A DNA stretch of 64,000 nucleotides from Alitta virens (Eukaryota > Annelida > Polychaeta > Phyllodocida > Nereididae), in the NCBI GenBank assembly GCA_932294295.1, contig OW028576.1, positions 45,855,128 through 45,919,127 of the forward strand, in the 5' to 3' direction. The notes below the pieces were generated by a model. That model ran no database searches. It worked only from the letters and a program-made list of their open reading frames with translations, and was not told the DNA's origin. The translations under genes were made by a program, and so were the position numbers. Position 1 is the first letter of the stretch; every line of letters starts with the position of its first letter. This document shows positions 45,319-55,326 of the stretch, in pieces.

Positions 45319-45986
45319 ACTGTGACGTCACCTGGAAACAGACATGCTCTTAGTTGTAAATTTTTCACTGTATTAGGGGTCAAATCTATAAGCAGGTAGC
45401 CGTATTTTCTTTCTGTCGCCTGCAAATAACTAGACATGAAATATTCTGAATTGCCCGGCATTATCTGACTTCCTAGGGTGATCACCTGTCTACAGCTTCT
45501 GTTATTTCTAAATAGACATATATAATGAGCATTCAGATTCACTGTTTTTACAGCCTTGTTGTTGCAAAACATGTTCTGCAAAGTTATAATACATGAGATG
45601 TTGCAGTGATGGCTTAAAACACATACTATGTCCACAATATGAGCACCTATTTTTGCATCATCAAAGCTACTCATTTTGTCATCAAGAACGAGAATAGTAT
45701 GACTTTTATTTTTCTCCCATATTTCTATTAATTCCTTTTTGGTTGGAACATGAGTTACAAATTCTATCATATCACCTAGATCACTTTGCATTTCATCAAA
45801 GTTTTCATGCCATATAGAATACACATAAATAATCTTGTTCACTTTTTCAGTGAACATTTTTTCATGGTTCAGCAATAAACTTCTGACAAAATGTGATTTT
45901 CCTGACTGTGTGGCCCCATATATCATAAAATTTTTAGGCAACTCAAATGGTATAAGACATTCATCAGTTTCACTCATGGTGCTCAC
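45297..45986 (-). CDS. A32-like genome-packaging ATPase
   Basis: 229 residues of the FtsK/HerA-type packaging ATPase family that pumps DNA into double-jelly-roll capsids. Walker A is GATQSGKS at 24-31. Walker B is ILVLDD at 98-103. A glutamine (ITLQN) lies ~58 residues later, at the place of the sensor motif. Length and order fit Polinton ATPases. It starts 25 nt after the capsid gene stop. No break. Confidence 0.92.
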   Translation of the reverse strand: MSTMSETDECLIPFELPKNFMIYGATQSGKSHFVRSLLLNHEKMFTEKVNKIIYVYSIWHENFDEMQSDLGDMIEFVTHVPTKKELIEIWEKNKSHTILVLDDKMSSFDDAKIGAHIVDIVCVLSHHCNISCIITLQNMFCNNKAVKTVNLNAHYICLFRNNRSCRQVITLGSQIMPGNSEYFMSSYLQATERKYGYLLIDLTPNTVKNLQLRACLFPGDVTVCYLPKK

Positions 45987-46011
45987 CTTTCAACGACTAG
46001 TAACAGAATGG

Positions 46012-47457
46012 TCAGACTTTGTATACCGCTCTATTTTTGTCAATTTTTAAAGCCGCTGCAAATTTTGCAGATACAATCATAGTTGTCGGTTCTTTGAGAG
46101 CTTTTTCAAACTTGACACTAATTCTCATGTTTCCTGAACGCCTCAGAGGTATGACATCATCATCTGTTGCACCATTTTGAGGATCTGCTGTAAATCTGTA
46201 AAAGCAGAACCCTTGAGGATAATCCTCGCGGGAAACGGGTACGCTAGAGTTTGTGTTTTCCAAACAGCACAATGTTTTATAAGCTTCCATGTACAAACCT
46301 GTTTCAGGCGTTGGACCATACACTGGTTGAATTGGACCTTCATTCAAATCTTGACCATTTACTGTAACTTGGATGTAATTTAAATTACAATGTTCGACAA
46401 GAAAGGGGTTGGAAAATAATGTGCCATGATTAGCAGAGTCTTGCACCAATCCTATGATCATTTCTGCAGGGATCCTTGACGCGAACGGGTCGTTTATTTG
46501 ACCTGAAAATATTCCTTTACCCAGTGTAAATTTTTTTACTTCTGTTTTTGTGTATGGAAATATAGAAGGTTTTTTTTTCAATATTTCCGCGTGTGAGAGC
46601 AATATTTCGGGGCTCACATCAATCATAGCAACACTCAGTGATGCCTTGGTTATTTTGACCTTGTAACCCCCTCTAGTAGCCTCTGGTGCCATAAGACAAA
46701 ATTCTGGTGTACTGGTGTACAGAGTAAGAGACAGTGAAACATTGTTGGGGATATAGCGTCCAATTTCGAGCACATCGCAATAAAGGTTGCCACACATGTC
46801 TACTTCTTTAGAGTTTGCAAAATATTGAGAACGTGTTTTCAACCCAACATTATCACCTATTTGCCAATTGCTGTCTCCCAATGATCCCGGTGTGTCAGGG
46901 TAATACATAGCCATCTGTAGAGAACCTGATTTTTGCTGGTTTGGTGTGTACAGCAATGCTTTGATATATGCTAAATAGGGGTAGGATTCATCTGAGTTGG
47001 TCAGTACTTTGTTTTGCAGAGCAACATCTATTCTGCTGAACATGGAGTGCATAAAATTGTTGACAACGCCCACCGCATCCTCATCAAGAGATGGCTTTTG
47101 GGTGTTATCTCCAGCTGCGCTTGAATCACCAGCATCCTTGTTCTCTGTATCAGTATTTTGTGATGTTGTCTGCTGGGTGTTTTTCCCCCTAATATTAATC
47201 GTGGGGGGTGTTATTGTTCCACCGTCATGTCTGACTAGTTTGCATGTTATGTTAAGCTGTGTTTGTCTTAAGTCTAAATAGCAGCTAGAATTATTAGTTA
47301 CACTGAATTGTAGTATCCCCTGATTTGAATAATCGTTTACAGGATAAAATGTTGCTAAATGACTTCTTTTGACACCAACATTTTGAATAGGTTTTTGAAA
47401 AATAGCCAATTCCTCTGAATAGCCTACATATGAATCGCCTATAATTTCCATACTCAT
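46012..47457 (-). CDS. Double-jelly-roll major capsid protein (F54H12.2-like)
   Basis: 481 residues. It shows the conserved blocks of the Polinton hexon-like protein annotated in many genomes as F54H12.2-like: VNNFMHSMFSRIDVALQNK (~residues 132-150), YPYLAYIKALL, NSKEVDMCGNLYCDV, ISREDYPxGF-like VSREDYPQGFCFYRF near 410, and SVKFEKAL near the end. A Ser/Thr/Asn/Gln-rich loop (~90-125) replaces a loop of variable length in the family. It forms the trimeric shell building block. Single open frame, no break. The start at 47,457 is preceded by a tta-tag-rich leader, and the second Met is two codons later. Confidence 0.9.
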   Translation of the reverse strand: MSMEIIGDSYVGYSEELAIFQKPIQNVGVKRSHLATFYPVNDYSNQGILQFSVTNNSSCYLDLRQTQLNITCKLVRHDGGTITPPTINIRGKNTQQTTSQNTDTENKDAGDSSAAGDNTQKPSLDEDAVGVVNNFMHSMFSRIDVALQNKVLTNSDESYPYLAYIKALLYTPNQQKSGSLQMAMYYPDTPGSLGDSNWQIGDNVGLKTRSQYFANSKEVDMCGNLYCDVLEIGRYIPNNVSLSLTLYTSTPEFCLMAPEATRGGYKVKITKASLSVAMIDVSPEILLSHAEILKKKPSIFPYTKTEVKKFTLGKGIFSGQINDPFASRIPAEMIIGLVQDSANHGTLFSNPFLVEHCNLNYIQVTVNGQDLNEGPIQPVYGPTPETGLYMEAYKTLCCLENTNSSVPVSREDYPQGFCFYRFTADPQNGATDDDVIPLRRSGNMRISVKFEKALKEPTTMIVSAKFAAALKIDKNRAVYKV

Positions 47458-47492
47458 TGTTAACAGCTCTGCTATAAGCTATTGATCACTGA

Positions 47493-47936
47493 TCACTCGT
47501 CAAAAATATCCTTAACTCTTCTAACCTTTGCGTTAACAGATGATTCTATAATTTTACCAGATTTAGCAGAGGCTCTTGACAACGCCCTCTTCTTACCATT
47601 ACCTTTAGGAGTCTGCTTGTTTGAGGGATTGTCACCCTCTATAACAGCAAGCTCAGCTTGCATATCACTTACTGCACGCCGTCTTTCAGCCTCGCTAGGG
47701 TCAACTATTTCTAACTTTGGTAAACTGTCCCCCATTGCAAATGGGTGCTCATTACCATTGCTTATATCTACGAGTACTAAGTGACCATTTCCTTTAGTTT
47801 TAGCCCATGGAGATGATGTGATACCATTTATGAGCTGGGGTCTGTTTGTACCTTCTGCTTGCTTTTCAAAATGCCTCAAAAATGTCTTATAATCCAGACC
47901 ACCGTTTAGAGCATAAAATTGTGTGTTGTTTGCCAT
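47493..47936 (-). CDS. Basic structural protein between the two capsid genes
   Basis: 147 residues. The N-terminal half starts ANNTQFYALNGGLDYKTFLRHF; the C-terminal part has an acidic patch followed by a basic stretch (KGNGKKRALSRASAKSGK). It lies 15 nt after the penton-like gene and 35 nt before the major capsid gene. That position and the basic tail suggest a virion core or cement protein. No domain recognised; no signal peptide or membrane segment. Confidence 0.6.
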   Translation of the reverse strand: MANNTQFYALNGGLDYKTFLRHFEKQAEGTNRPQLINGITSSPWAKTKGNGHLVLVDISNGNEHPFAMGDSLPKLEIVDPSEAERRRAVSDMQAELAVIEGDNPSNKQTPKGNGKKRALSRASAKSGKIIESSVNAKVRRVKDIFDE

Positions 47937-47951
47937 GTTTTAACTTAAAAC

Positions 47952-48374
47952 TTATGCGTTCTGACGAATATGTAGTGTGCACGACACTTGTCCCTCTTTA
48001 AATGAGGGTGTCATGCCTTTGCTGTCAATTAAATATATATCAACATGTTCCAAACTCTCCACGCTGAGAGGTACATATCTAGGACTGTCAAAATAGTGGG
48101 GTGACCCCTTGAGAAGCTCATTACCATACACCCTGTTGAGCATTGGTCTCATTGTTGAGTTAAACACGCTGGAAATACATATTTTAGAGTTTATTGTTAT
48201 ATATGATGGGGAGTATTTCTCGCTCAAAGCTGGCAGGTCTATGTCAATTATGGCTACTTCCCACTCACCTCTTGGTTGTACATCTATTTTAGTTGGTAAT
48301 TTAATTCTAAACATAGATGCAGTGTTGCCAGAATATAACTGATCACTTTGGTTGTTTGACAGATAAAGATACAT
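47952..48374 (-). CDS. Penton-like minor capsid protein (single jelly roll)
   Basis: 140 residues. The N-terminal pattern (YSGNTASMFRIKLPTKIDV, then GEWEVAIIDIDLPAL) is typical of the Polinton minor capsid protein, which plugs the five-fold vertices. The C-terminal half has HVDIYLIDSKG. The ATG follows the integrase stop after two bases. It is short; minor capsid proteins are often longer, but no stop or frameshift explains this, and no downstream exon is obvious. Confidence 0.7.
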   Translation of the reverse strand: MYLYLSNNQSDQLYSGNTASMFRIKLPTKIDVQPRGEWEVAIIDIDLPALSEKYSPSYITINSKICISSVFNSTMRPMLNRVYGNELLKGSPHYFDSPRYVPLSVESLEHVDIYLIDSKGMTPSFKEGQVSCTLHIRQNA

Positions 48375-48376
48375 GG

Positions 48377-49510
48377 TTATTGTTTACCACTGTACTGTTT
48401 AATTTCTGATACTGGAACGTAACTGTTAAAACTATCCGCATAACCATACCATTTAACCAAACTTAACCTTTGACCATTCACCGTTTTAGTTGATATAACG
48501 CGTTCTATTTTAAACTGGATGTCTTCAGGATCTGTAACATTGACCTTCTGTAATTCCTCCTTATAAAAGGAACCTTTTATGATCTGGTCGGCTAAATCCT
48601 GTACTTTATATCGGGGAGGGTGAGAAGGTATTTTGTTGCAGACACGAAATAGCTCCTCGGTAAACTGCTCGTTATATCCTCTCCTAAAAGGCGTATTCTG
48701 GTGACTTAACCTCACCAGATCCCCAATCTCGAATACGTAGACAGTTTGTGTTGCAGCATTTTTGTTCAAAATTGGTATGTACACGCGCTCATACAAACGT
48801 TCTGCATTGTTCTCGTTAACCTCTGCAGGTGCCATATGAATAGCCGAGTGTGGTGTGTTATTATATGACTTTACAATATCCTTTAATATGTCAGTGTATT
48901 TAAATGTTTGATTTTCATAGAAGTATTTGTATAACCTGTTTTCTAATGTTTTGTTTAATCTCTCGCTGTATGATGCTTTGTGTGTGCCATATGCAATAAT
49001 ATGGTCTATTTTATGACTTTTTAATACATTTTGAAAAGGTGCTCCTAGAAACTCTCCTCCTTGATCAGTCCGAAGGGTGTTACATTGTCTTCCCTTATTA
49101 AATATTTCTTGTATGGCCTCTGCAACAGATCTAGCTGTTTTAGTTTTCAGAGGTTTAACCCATGCAAATCTTGAGAACAGATCAATGCATACCAATAGAT
49201 ATTTAACACCCTTGTTATATTTTGAAAGATCTGCTAGCTGCAGTAGGTCTGCATCCCACTGTTCGTCTATATTTTCTACTACAATATGTTCTGTCTGAAA
49301 ATTTGATTGCGGTGTGATATGGATGGAATGGGTTGTTTGCTCGTTTAACCATTTTTTAATGGTTTCATAGTCAAGGTTTGTTGGACGATCTTTTCTACTT
49401 TTTACGAATTCCCATAACTTTGTAGCACCGTAAAAACTTGCAGGACTGCTGACATCATAATAAATGTCTGACAGATACGTATCAATTAGATCCTTATTCA
49501 TGATGAACAT
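48377..49510 (-). CDS. int: Retrovirus-like integrase with C-terminal chromodomain
   Basis: 377 residues. The N-terminal region (SPASFYGATKLWEFVKS...KKWLNEQ) is the helical domain found before Polinton integrase cores. The catalytic triad is Asp88 (WDADLLQ), Asp149 (TDQGGEF) and Glu183 (KASYSERLNKT), with 33 residues between the last two. A chromodomain closes the protein (~325-372: VKWYGYADSFNSYVP), which may guide insertion by binding chromatin. It cuts and joins the element ends, making the 6-bp duplication seen here. All key residues are present. Neighbours: membrane protein gene upstream, penton-like gene 2 nt downstream. Confidence 0.95.
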   Translation of the reverse strand: MFIMNKDLIDTYLSDIYYDVSSPASFYGATKLWEFVKSRKDRPTNLDYETIKKWLNEQTTHSIHITPQSNFQTEHIVVENIDEQWDADLLQLADLSKYNKGVKYLLVCIDLFSRFAWVKPLKTKTARSVAEAIQEIFNKGRQCNTLRTDQGGEFLGAPFQNVLKSHKIDHIIAYGTHKASYSERLNKTLENRLYKYFYENQTFKYTDILKDIVKSYNNTPHSAIHMAPAEVNENNAERLYERVYIPILNKNAATQTVYVFEIGDLVRLSHQNTPFRRGYNEQFTEELFRVCNKIPSHPPRYKVQDLADQIIKGSFYKEELQKVNVTDPEDIQFKIERVISTKTVNGQRLSLVKWYGYADSFNSYVPVSEIKQYSGKQ

Positions 49511-49541
49511 GTTGTTTTAGCTATTGTGATGTAGACTCTGG

Positions 49542-49826
49542 TTACGTTGTCTGTTCATTAATGTCACGTGTTGCGGTCAGCTTAACAACATGTTTCAATT
49601 TTGGTGAAGGGAGCACTGCTCCTAGACTCGTGCTGAGAAGAATTAACCACGTTTCAGAGCTGTTCCCTAATGACAGGTTAATGATAGCTGTTAATATAAC
49701 AGTGAAAAGTACTATCATCTGACAGAAATACACCACTTCTGCCTTTGGTAATACTTTACCAAGCACTACCCAGTTGTCTGATGTTACACTATCCTGTGAC
49801 AGTGACCGTTCGTTTGTGATCTCCAT
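49542..49826 (-). CDS. Two-helix membrane protein, conserved Polinton type
   Basis: 94 residues with two hydrophobic segments (VVYFCQMIVLFTVILTAIIN and TWLILLSTSLGAVL) and a short loop with a possible N-glycosylation site (NSS). The LPKAEVVYFCQ...LPSPKLK pattern resembles a small protein common in animal Polintons. It ends 31 nt before the integrase start. Role unknown; membrane association fits an enveloped or membrane-lined stage. Confidence 0.65.
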   Translation of the reverse strand: MEITNERSLSQDSVTSDNWVVLGKVLPKAEVVYFCQMIVLFTVILTAIINLSLGNSSETWLILLSTSLGAVLPSPKLKHVVKLTATRDINEQTT

Positions 49827-50139
49827 TGTGTAATGTTTAACAAGATTGTAGAATTAAGCTTATATTTGAGATATCTTCTTTTTCTTGCACCTTTCCTTAG
49901 CCAGCTGTGCTAAACAACGTCTCATTGCGCCATCTATAAAGAGTACACATGAGCTATACCGTGCTGCCCCCTGTAGTACATTAACAATTTCTCATGCAGT
50001 ATCACACAAAATATCAAACATCTTAGTTATCTGTATCAGGTGTGTCGTTTTATTTATTTATGTATATACTACAAATCGCGAATACACAAACTATCACCAG
50101 TTATATTTCAGACTATGTTATGGTAATGTCAATACCTTG

Positions 50140-50628
50140 TTACTGACAACCTGGAGGGTAATGACAGCATTCTTGAACAGGTTTTGCGTCTTGCCATACT
50201 TCAAACATAATTGTAAAACTACATCTAGGGTTATATCGGTCAATTATCGAATTTGTTTGAAAATCTGTCAGACATTGAGATACATCTCCAAAATATTGTT
50301 CATCTCTTGCGGCATCTTTTTCAATGTAGTGGACATCCTTGCACTTTTCGCAGTATGAATGCACGTATGCAACCCAACGTAAATGTATGTTATCATCCAT
50401 AACGTTTTCCGTTAGTTCACCAGTAAGCTGTTGATTTGCTAAAAATTTAATACTCCATGGTATACCTTTGTTGTGAAATTCAATAGTTTGTATGTTTTCG
50501 GTGTAATAATCCACAGTGCACATTTCTAAAGTGTTAAATCTTTTTGAAGACTCCTTCAGTATTGATAAACACTCGTTTTCATTACATTCAGGATATCCTA
50601 CGGCAGTCCAATAAAAGCTTAATGCCAT
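50140..50628 (-). CDS. Unidentified 162-aa subterminal protein
   Basis: 162 residues, 14 of them Cys-like or close to Cys pairs, with SYCEKCKD near residue 92 and a Cys-rich end (ECCHYPPGC). No signal peptide or membrane segment. It is the first leftward gene inside the right end, in the place where Polintons often carry an early or accessory gene. A tatata element lies 11-20 bases before the ATG. It has no protease or nuclease motif. The opposite-strand frame 49,885-50,358 overlaps it and is less credible. Confidence 0.5.
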   Translation of the reverse strand: MALSFYWTAVGYPECNENECLSILKESSKRFNTLEMCTVDYYTENIQTIEFHNKGIPWSIKFLANQQLTGELTENVMDDNIHLRWVAYVHSYCEKCKDVHYIEKDAARDEQYFGDVSQCLTDFQTNSIIDRYNPRCSFTIMFEVWQDAKPVQECCHYPPGCQ

Positions 50629-50951
50629 TGTCTGCTAACAGTATATAAGTTACACTATGCGACTGTTCATACCGAACTGTTGACACTTTTAGAATTTGCC
50701 CTTATAATATCTACAGCACCTATTTAAAACATGTTCTTCCGGAATAACCTTCTGCAACATTACTACTTGTTTTACCCCTTTTTTTAAATAATATATTTAG
50801 GAATAACGATGATTACTCTTCCGCAGAATGGCGATGAATACCAGGATCAGCTGTGTGACCTATAATTGACATACGGTGACCTTGACGGGGTGTGATCTCG
50901 GGTCATGACCCCGTACTGCGATGATCTCGGCGTCAGTTATAAATACATGGC
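50629..50951. other. Right subterminal region
   Basis: Non-coding. Includes short inverted motifs (gatctcgggtcatgacccc) near 50,900, ahead of the terminal repeat. It presumably holds the leftward promoter. Confidence 0.4.
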
Positions 50952-50995
50952 TGCGGCTATTTTTAAATCGGAGCCAGAGTAGCATGATTACTACT
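50952..50995 (-). repeat. Polinton right terminal inverted repeat
   Basis: 44 bp, the exact reverse complement of 30,922-30,965, followed by the gttgac duplication at 50,996-51,001. Confidence 0.95.
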
Positions 50996-51001
50996 GTTGA
51001 C

Positions 51002-51680
51002 CACATACTTATAGTTGACCTTCTAATGTAATTACCATTGTTTATAGTATTTGCAGGCTTTCCAATAGTAGTCAAATAGTTTTTTTTATCAATTGATGGA
51101 TAGCCCTCTAGAGCATAGGATACTGGATTTTTGCTGTTATCATGCAATGTAATTTTTTAAAGTGATATTGACAGCATGGCAGTTCTGCAGTAATGATAAT
51201 TACATGTTTTTCTTATGAGTGTTTTTATTATGGGCATTTTGATAGCCCAAGAGCCTGGTTGTATTTTGACTTGAAACTTATTTGTTGTTATTGTTGTTAT
51301 ACTTACTGTTATATTAGTGGCTGACTTATGCCTGTATCTTGCAGTGAACAGTTTCAATGACTTTTTTGTAAATAAGCTCTTACAAGTAGAAGTACAGGCA
51401 TACTTTTCTTTTCATTAATGAGTTGTTGAATATGCCTATCGATAACTTAAATGTAAAAATGAAATCTTCAAATGACACATGTGTGTTAGTAATGGACTTA
51501 TGAATGTTAATGTGAAATGATGTATTGTAATTAGCTGTTTGCAGTTGGCCAATTTCACATTAATGTAATAATGGACCACAAGGTCTTCTTATGCATACAA
51601 AATATTAAGTCTAATTTACTATTTTGTTTGTTGCATTGATGTGTGCAAACCTTTAGGCATGGGCTGCTCTCACCCTTCCT
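51002..51680. other. Non-coding host sequence right of the Polinton (unit 2)
   Basis: Matches 15,772-16,451 almost base for base. No gene seen. Confidence 0.5.
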
Positions 51681-51974
51681 TCAGTTGGCTTCTGCACACA
51701 TCATAGCAACATAGCAACTACGGAGAACATTTGTGCCCAACAACATTGGTACTTGAGCATTGGCTGCAGAGTCTTCAACAACCAAAAACAAAGCTGTAAG
51801 TTCAAAGTCACTCATCTCCATTGGAAGAACCAGGTCAAGGGTCACTGATCCTATTTAAGGCAAGGTATGGCCCCCACCAACACTTATTTCCAGGGTGTCT
51901 ATATTCTGAAGCTCCACCCCTGACAAACTTTCATACAAGGACTTACTAATGGTGGAAATTTGAGAACCGGTATC
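51681..51974 (-). pseudogene. Retropepsin fragment (unit 2)
   Basis: As in unit 1 (DTGSQIS..LLGTNVL), with an extra TAA where unit 1 has the codons for Tyr-Leu-Gly (near 51,855). Confidence 0.65.
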
Positions 51975-52336
51975 TTACAAGGTCTTAACTGGAAGTCCAC
52001 CATTTTCCTTGATTTTCACCCTGACCACCATACCCTTTAACAGGGACCTGCTCTAGTTTTCCAGACAAGAGTATTTCAAGTTACCAAACTATTATATATA
52101 TATAACATCTGTAGAAAGACAAGGTCTCTCCGACAGCATTGATCTCTAAATTTGTAAGAACTGGGACCAGGACAATGAATAGTGTTACTCTATCTTGAAA
52201 TATTACATTGTCTTGTATATCATATATATATGTATAGTCTGTAGATATAGCTTGTCTAGTAGTTGTAGTGTTAGATCTGATTATTATTTTTTTATTTCTA
52301 TTTTCGATTTGACTTGTGATATCAAGCCTGTCAATA

Positions 52337-52339
<3 letters not shown>

Positions 52340-52392
<53 letters not shown>
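52340..52392. repeat. (TA)n microsatellite (unit 2)
   Basis: About 26 TA units; longer than the copy at 17,111. Confidence 0.9.
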
Positions 52393-52394
<2 letters not shown>

Positions 52395-52584
52395 CTAACA
52401 GGTGGCAGCACATACGATTAAGGCATCACCTTCAGTAAAATACTTGATTTAGGAGGCGTGGCAGGAACAAACAGCTGTTATCGTGACTTGACCAAGTAAC
52501 ATACTTTAAAGCCTTTAAAGCCAGCTGTGATAACTCTGATAGTCTGTCAAGTCTCAGTAGACTCTCAACTAAACAGTGGTCAGG

Positions 52585-55326
52585 ATGGCATCAGCTAATG
52601 ATCTTGTTGTGCTAGACAGGGGAGACAACACCACTGCCACAATCCATTTGTTTGGTAAGTGCATCACCATATATATGTTCCCTCACAATGATCACGGAAC
52701 CTGATGTTGGTGCATGAGGGAATGCAATGATCAAGAGTGAACGCCTACTTTTTACGAGGCAATGTACACATACTTTCATGAGGGAACTCATTCTTTTTAT
52801 GTAGAAGTGCAAATTTTCATGTGAGATCACAATGATGTGCTTTTCCCCATAAAGTACTCAGCCATTTTATATTCACTACAATTACCAGATTACTTAGACA
52901 AAGATAATGCTTTTCAATTGATGCCAATGTTAGCCCCACGGGCTCTAGTATTATATTAAATACAGATTGCCAGAACCGACTTACATTGCATTAGATGTCC
53001 TGTGGACAGGGGACTCGTAGCTAATCTACAGACAAGAAGATAAATATAGCAAATTTATTGCTCTGTTCTATTAAGCTGAAGTCATAGCAAGACTATTTTA
53101 GTCAAAAGGTGGGTTGGTGGGTTAGGGCTTTACGTCCTGTATTTATGCACCTGATGGGATAATTGGCAAACAGCCATCCAACTTAGGCTCGACCAGGGAA
53201 TTGAACCCAGGACCCAGTGGTTGGAATTGTCAAAATGCTGGTCAGTTAGCAGTGATTACTCTCAAATCAATTAAAGTTAATTCATATCTTAAGTGATCCT
53301 GTGTCAGCTGGTGATTTATAGTATTCAATTCAGCTTCAACAAATCAGGTCAGCTTTATGCAAAAAGTGTTGCCTAGGTAATGCAGACAAACTCATTCTCA
53401 GATGAATTATATGAAAACCTAAATACACGAATACAGGTCAATTCGTCGACACACAAATTCATCAACAACCAAGTAGCTGACACATAAGAAGGCCTGATAC
53501 AAATTCTTTGACAAACCAACTTGTATAAATGTGGGTGACACAAAGTGATTGACAAACTTTTGACTACAACCAACTCGTTGACTGGTCATTACCATCTCAT
53601 TGACATACTAATGCACAATCGTTGACAGTTAATCTGCCGAATGACCATTTCATCAACACGCACTTACTCAGTTAATAAAGCGTCCACAGCAGTACTCTTG
53701 TTACTAATACACACATTTGTATGAATGAAATCTATAAAAGGATGTCCATTACATTTCTGTACTCCAAGTAGGGATAATACCATAAAAACCATGATAGAGG
53801 GCCCGGGGGCAAGTGGAGATCGACGGCCGGGAAACACCTGTGTCCACGAGTTGGTATGGCCACGATTTTCTGTCAACGAGACGGTAGGGCCGAGGGCGTT
53901 GTCAACGAGTTAGCAGTCCTCATGTCCACGAGTTAGCAGAACCAACTCGTCGACATGTCAACGAGTTGGTAAGGCCACGATTTTCTGTCAACGAGATGGT
54001 AGGGCCGAGGGCGTTGATTGTCAACGAGTTAGCCGTCCTCATGTCAACAGGTTGGTTGTCAACGAAATGGTTGTCAACGAATTGGCTGTCGACAATTTTG
54101 CGTTTCAACGAATTGACTCAATACCAAATACACATGGGTTGTACTGCACTGGGAGGTCCGGTGTATGAATTTGACATTTTTATGATAAGCTTGTTCCCAC
54201 CTAACCCGAATCTGATACAGGATTAAAATTATGACCTTATTTGTACAGCATGTAGCTGAAAATGTTTGTATTTACTTAAAAGTAACACTGGTTGCAAGGT
54301 GATCAAGGTGAATACATTTGTCTAAATCTGTTCCCAGGGCTTCAAGTTCAATTTGTTAATTGGGAGCTGAGTTGCTACAAATTTAGTTTACTCCAATCAC
54401 TATGATGACTTCTAACATTGTCAAATGAAGGACTACTCAAACATCATTTTAGTTTCAGTGCTGATAATCTGAATGTGACTAGAACATATGTCATGAAACT
54501 CATGATGACATGTGTGATTCCTTATGCTAATTATTGTCATCTTATATGTGTTTGTTTGTTTGCAGGATCCTCTTTCTTTTCCTGGAAAATCAAAGGTGAG
54601 GAACAATTTTTTCTCAGCTCGTTAGCAAAATTTGACAACAAGACAGCCATCCGAGGGGGTATTCCCCTTGTGTTTCCTCATGTGGGCCGCTGGGAGCTTG
54701 GTCCTAAACATGGATTCGCTCGAATTTCACGGTGGACCCTATCTCAGCCACCAAAGAAAGATTCCAGAAATGATGTGACTTGCACCCTGACTTTGGAAGA
54801 CAATGAAGTCACGCGCAAGATGTGGAATTTCAAATTCAGACTGACATATACAGTGACTCTAAAAGAAGAATCCATTGAAACTGGCTTCAGGGTGGAAAAC
54901 ACTGGGACTGAAGAGTTCAGCTTCAAATGTTTACTGCACACCTACTTTAAGGTGGATGATGTGGAAAAAGTGGCCATCTCTGGAGTCAAGGAATGTGAAT
55001 ATTATGATATGTTGAAGAAAGTCCGTGGGCAAGAATTGAGAGATGAAGTCTTAATTTTTGAAAGTATCGAGAATGTGTATGAAAAAACGCCCAATGAACA
55101 TGTCATATTCAACACAACTGGAGGACATTCAATTAAGATCACCAAAGTCAACCTGCCAGATACATTCGTTTGGAATCCATCGAAAGAAACAGCAGCTGGC
55201 ATGGCTGATTTGGGTGATGATGATTACCTTAATATGGTGTGCGTTGATGCTGGTAAGATTGCTGAACCTTACAAACTTGCCAGTGGTGCCACCTATCAAG
55301 CCTCGCAGTTAATTAGCAGGTTGTAA
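52585..55326 (+). CDS. Glucose-6-phosphate 1-epimerase-like, two exons (unit 2)
   Basis: Exon 1 is 52,585-52,654 and exon 2 is 54,566-55,326; the intron 52,655-54,565 has the same splice sites as unit 1. The product has 276 residues, one more than unit 1 because the Phe codon (DEVLIFES) is kept. Motifs are as in unit 1: RGGIPLVFP, HGFAR, LHTYFKV, DDDYLNMVCVDAG. Differences from unit 1 are few and mostly conservative (for example Ile/Val at AGK-I/V-AEP, and Phe for Leu at GSSFFSW). This copy keeps the ancestral length and is the best candidate for a working gene. Confidence 0.88.
53108..53228 (-). repeat. Truncated family 1 SINE (unit 2)
   Basis: Counterpart of 17,865-17,985, with clear gtcaaaa duplicates at 53,101-53,107 and 53,229-53,235. 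Confidence 0.75.
53547..54123. repeat. Fold-back element (unit 2)
   Basis: Same orientation and near-identical sequence to 18,304-18,880. Confidence 0.6.

Larger units (their letters stand above)
30922..50995. mobile_element. Polinton/Maverick element, 20,074 bp, apparently complete
   Basis: The ends are perfect inverted repeats of 44 bp starting agtagtaatc, flanked by a 6-bp target duplication, as in Polintons. It encodes the hallmark set: protein-primed polymerase B, chromodomain integrase, packaging ATPase, double-jelly-roll capsid protein and penton-like capsid protein. All these frames are open. Left-arm genes point right and right-arm genes point left, meeting near 40.1-42.8 kb. A recognisable adenain-type protease is absent. 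Extra spliced membrane-protein genes and a double PC4-like gene are present. The intact ends, identical target duplication and empty site in the near-identical unit 1 indicate a recent insertion. Confidence 0.96.

Noticed and set aside
49885..50358. 157-aa rightward ORF in the Polinton
   Set aside because: Overlaps the 162-aa leftward frame, opposes all neighbouring genes and has a low-complexity hydrophobic composition.
50140..50628. Adenain-type protease
   Set aside because: No ordered His, acidic and Cys catalytic pattern; the Cys residues occur as pairs more like metal or disulfide sites.
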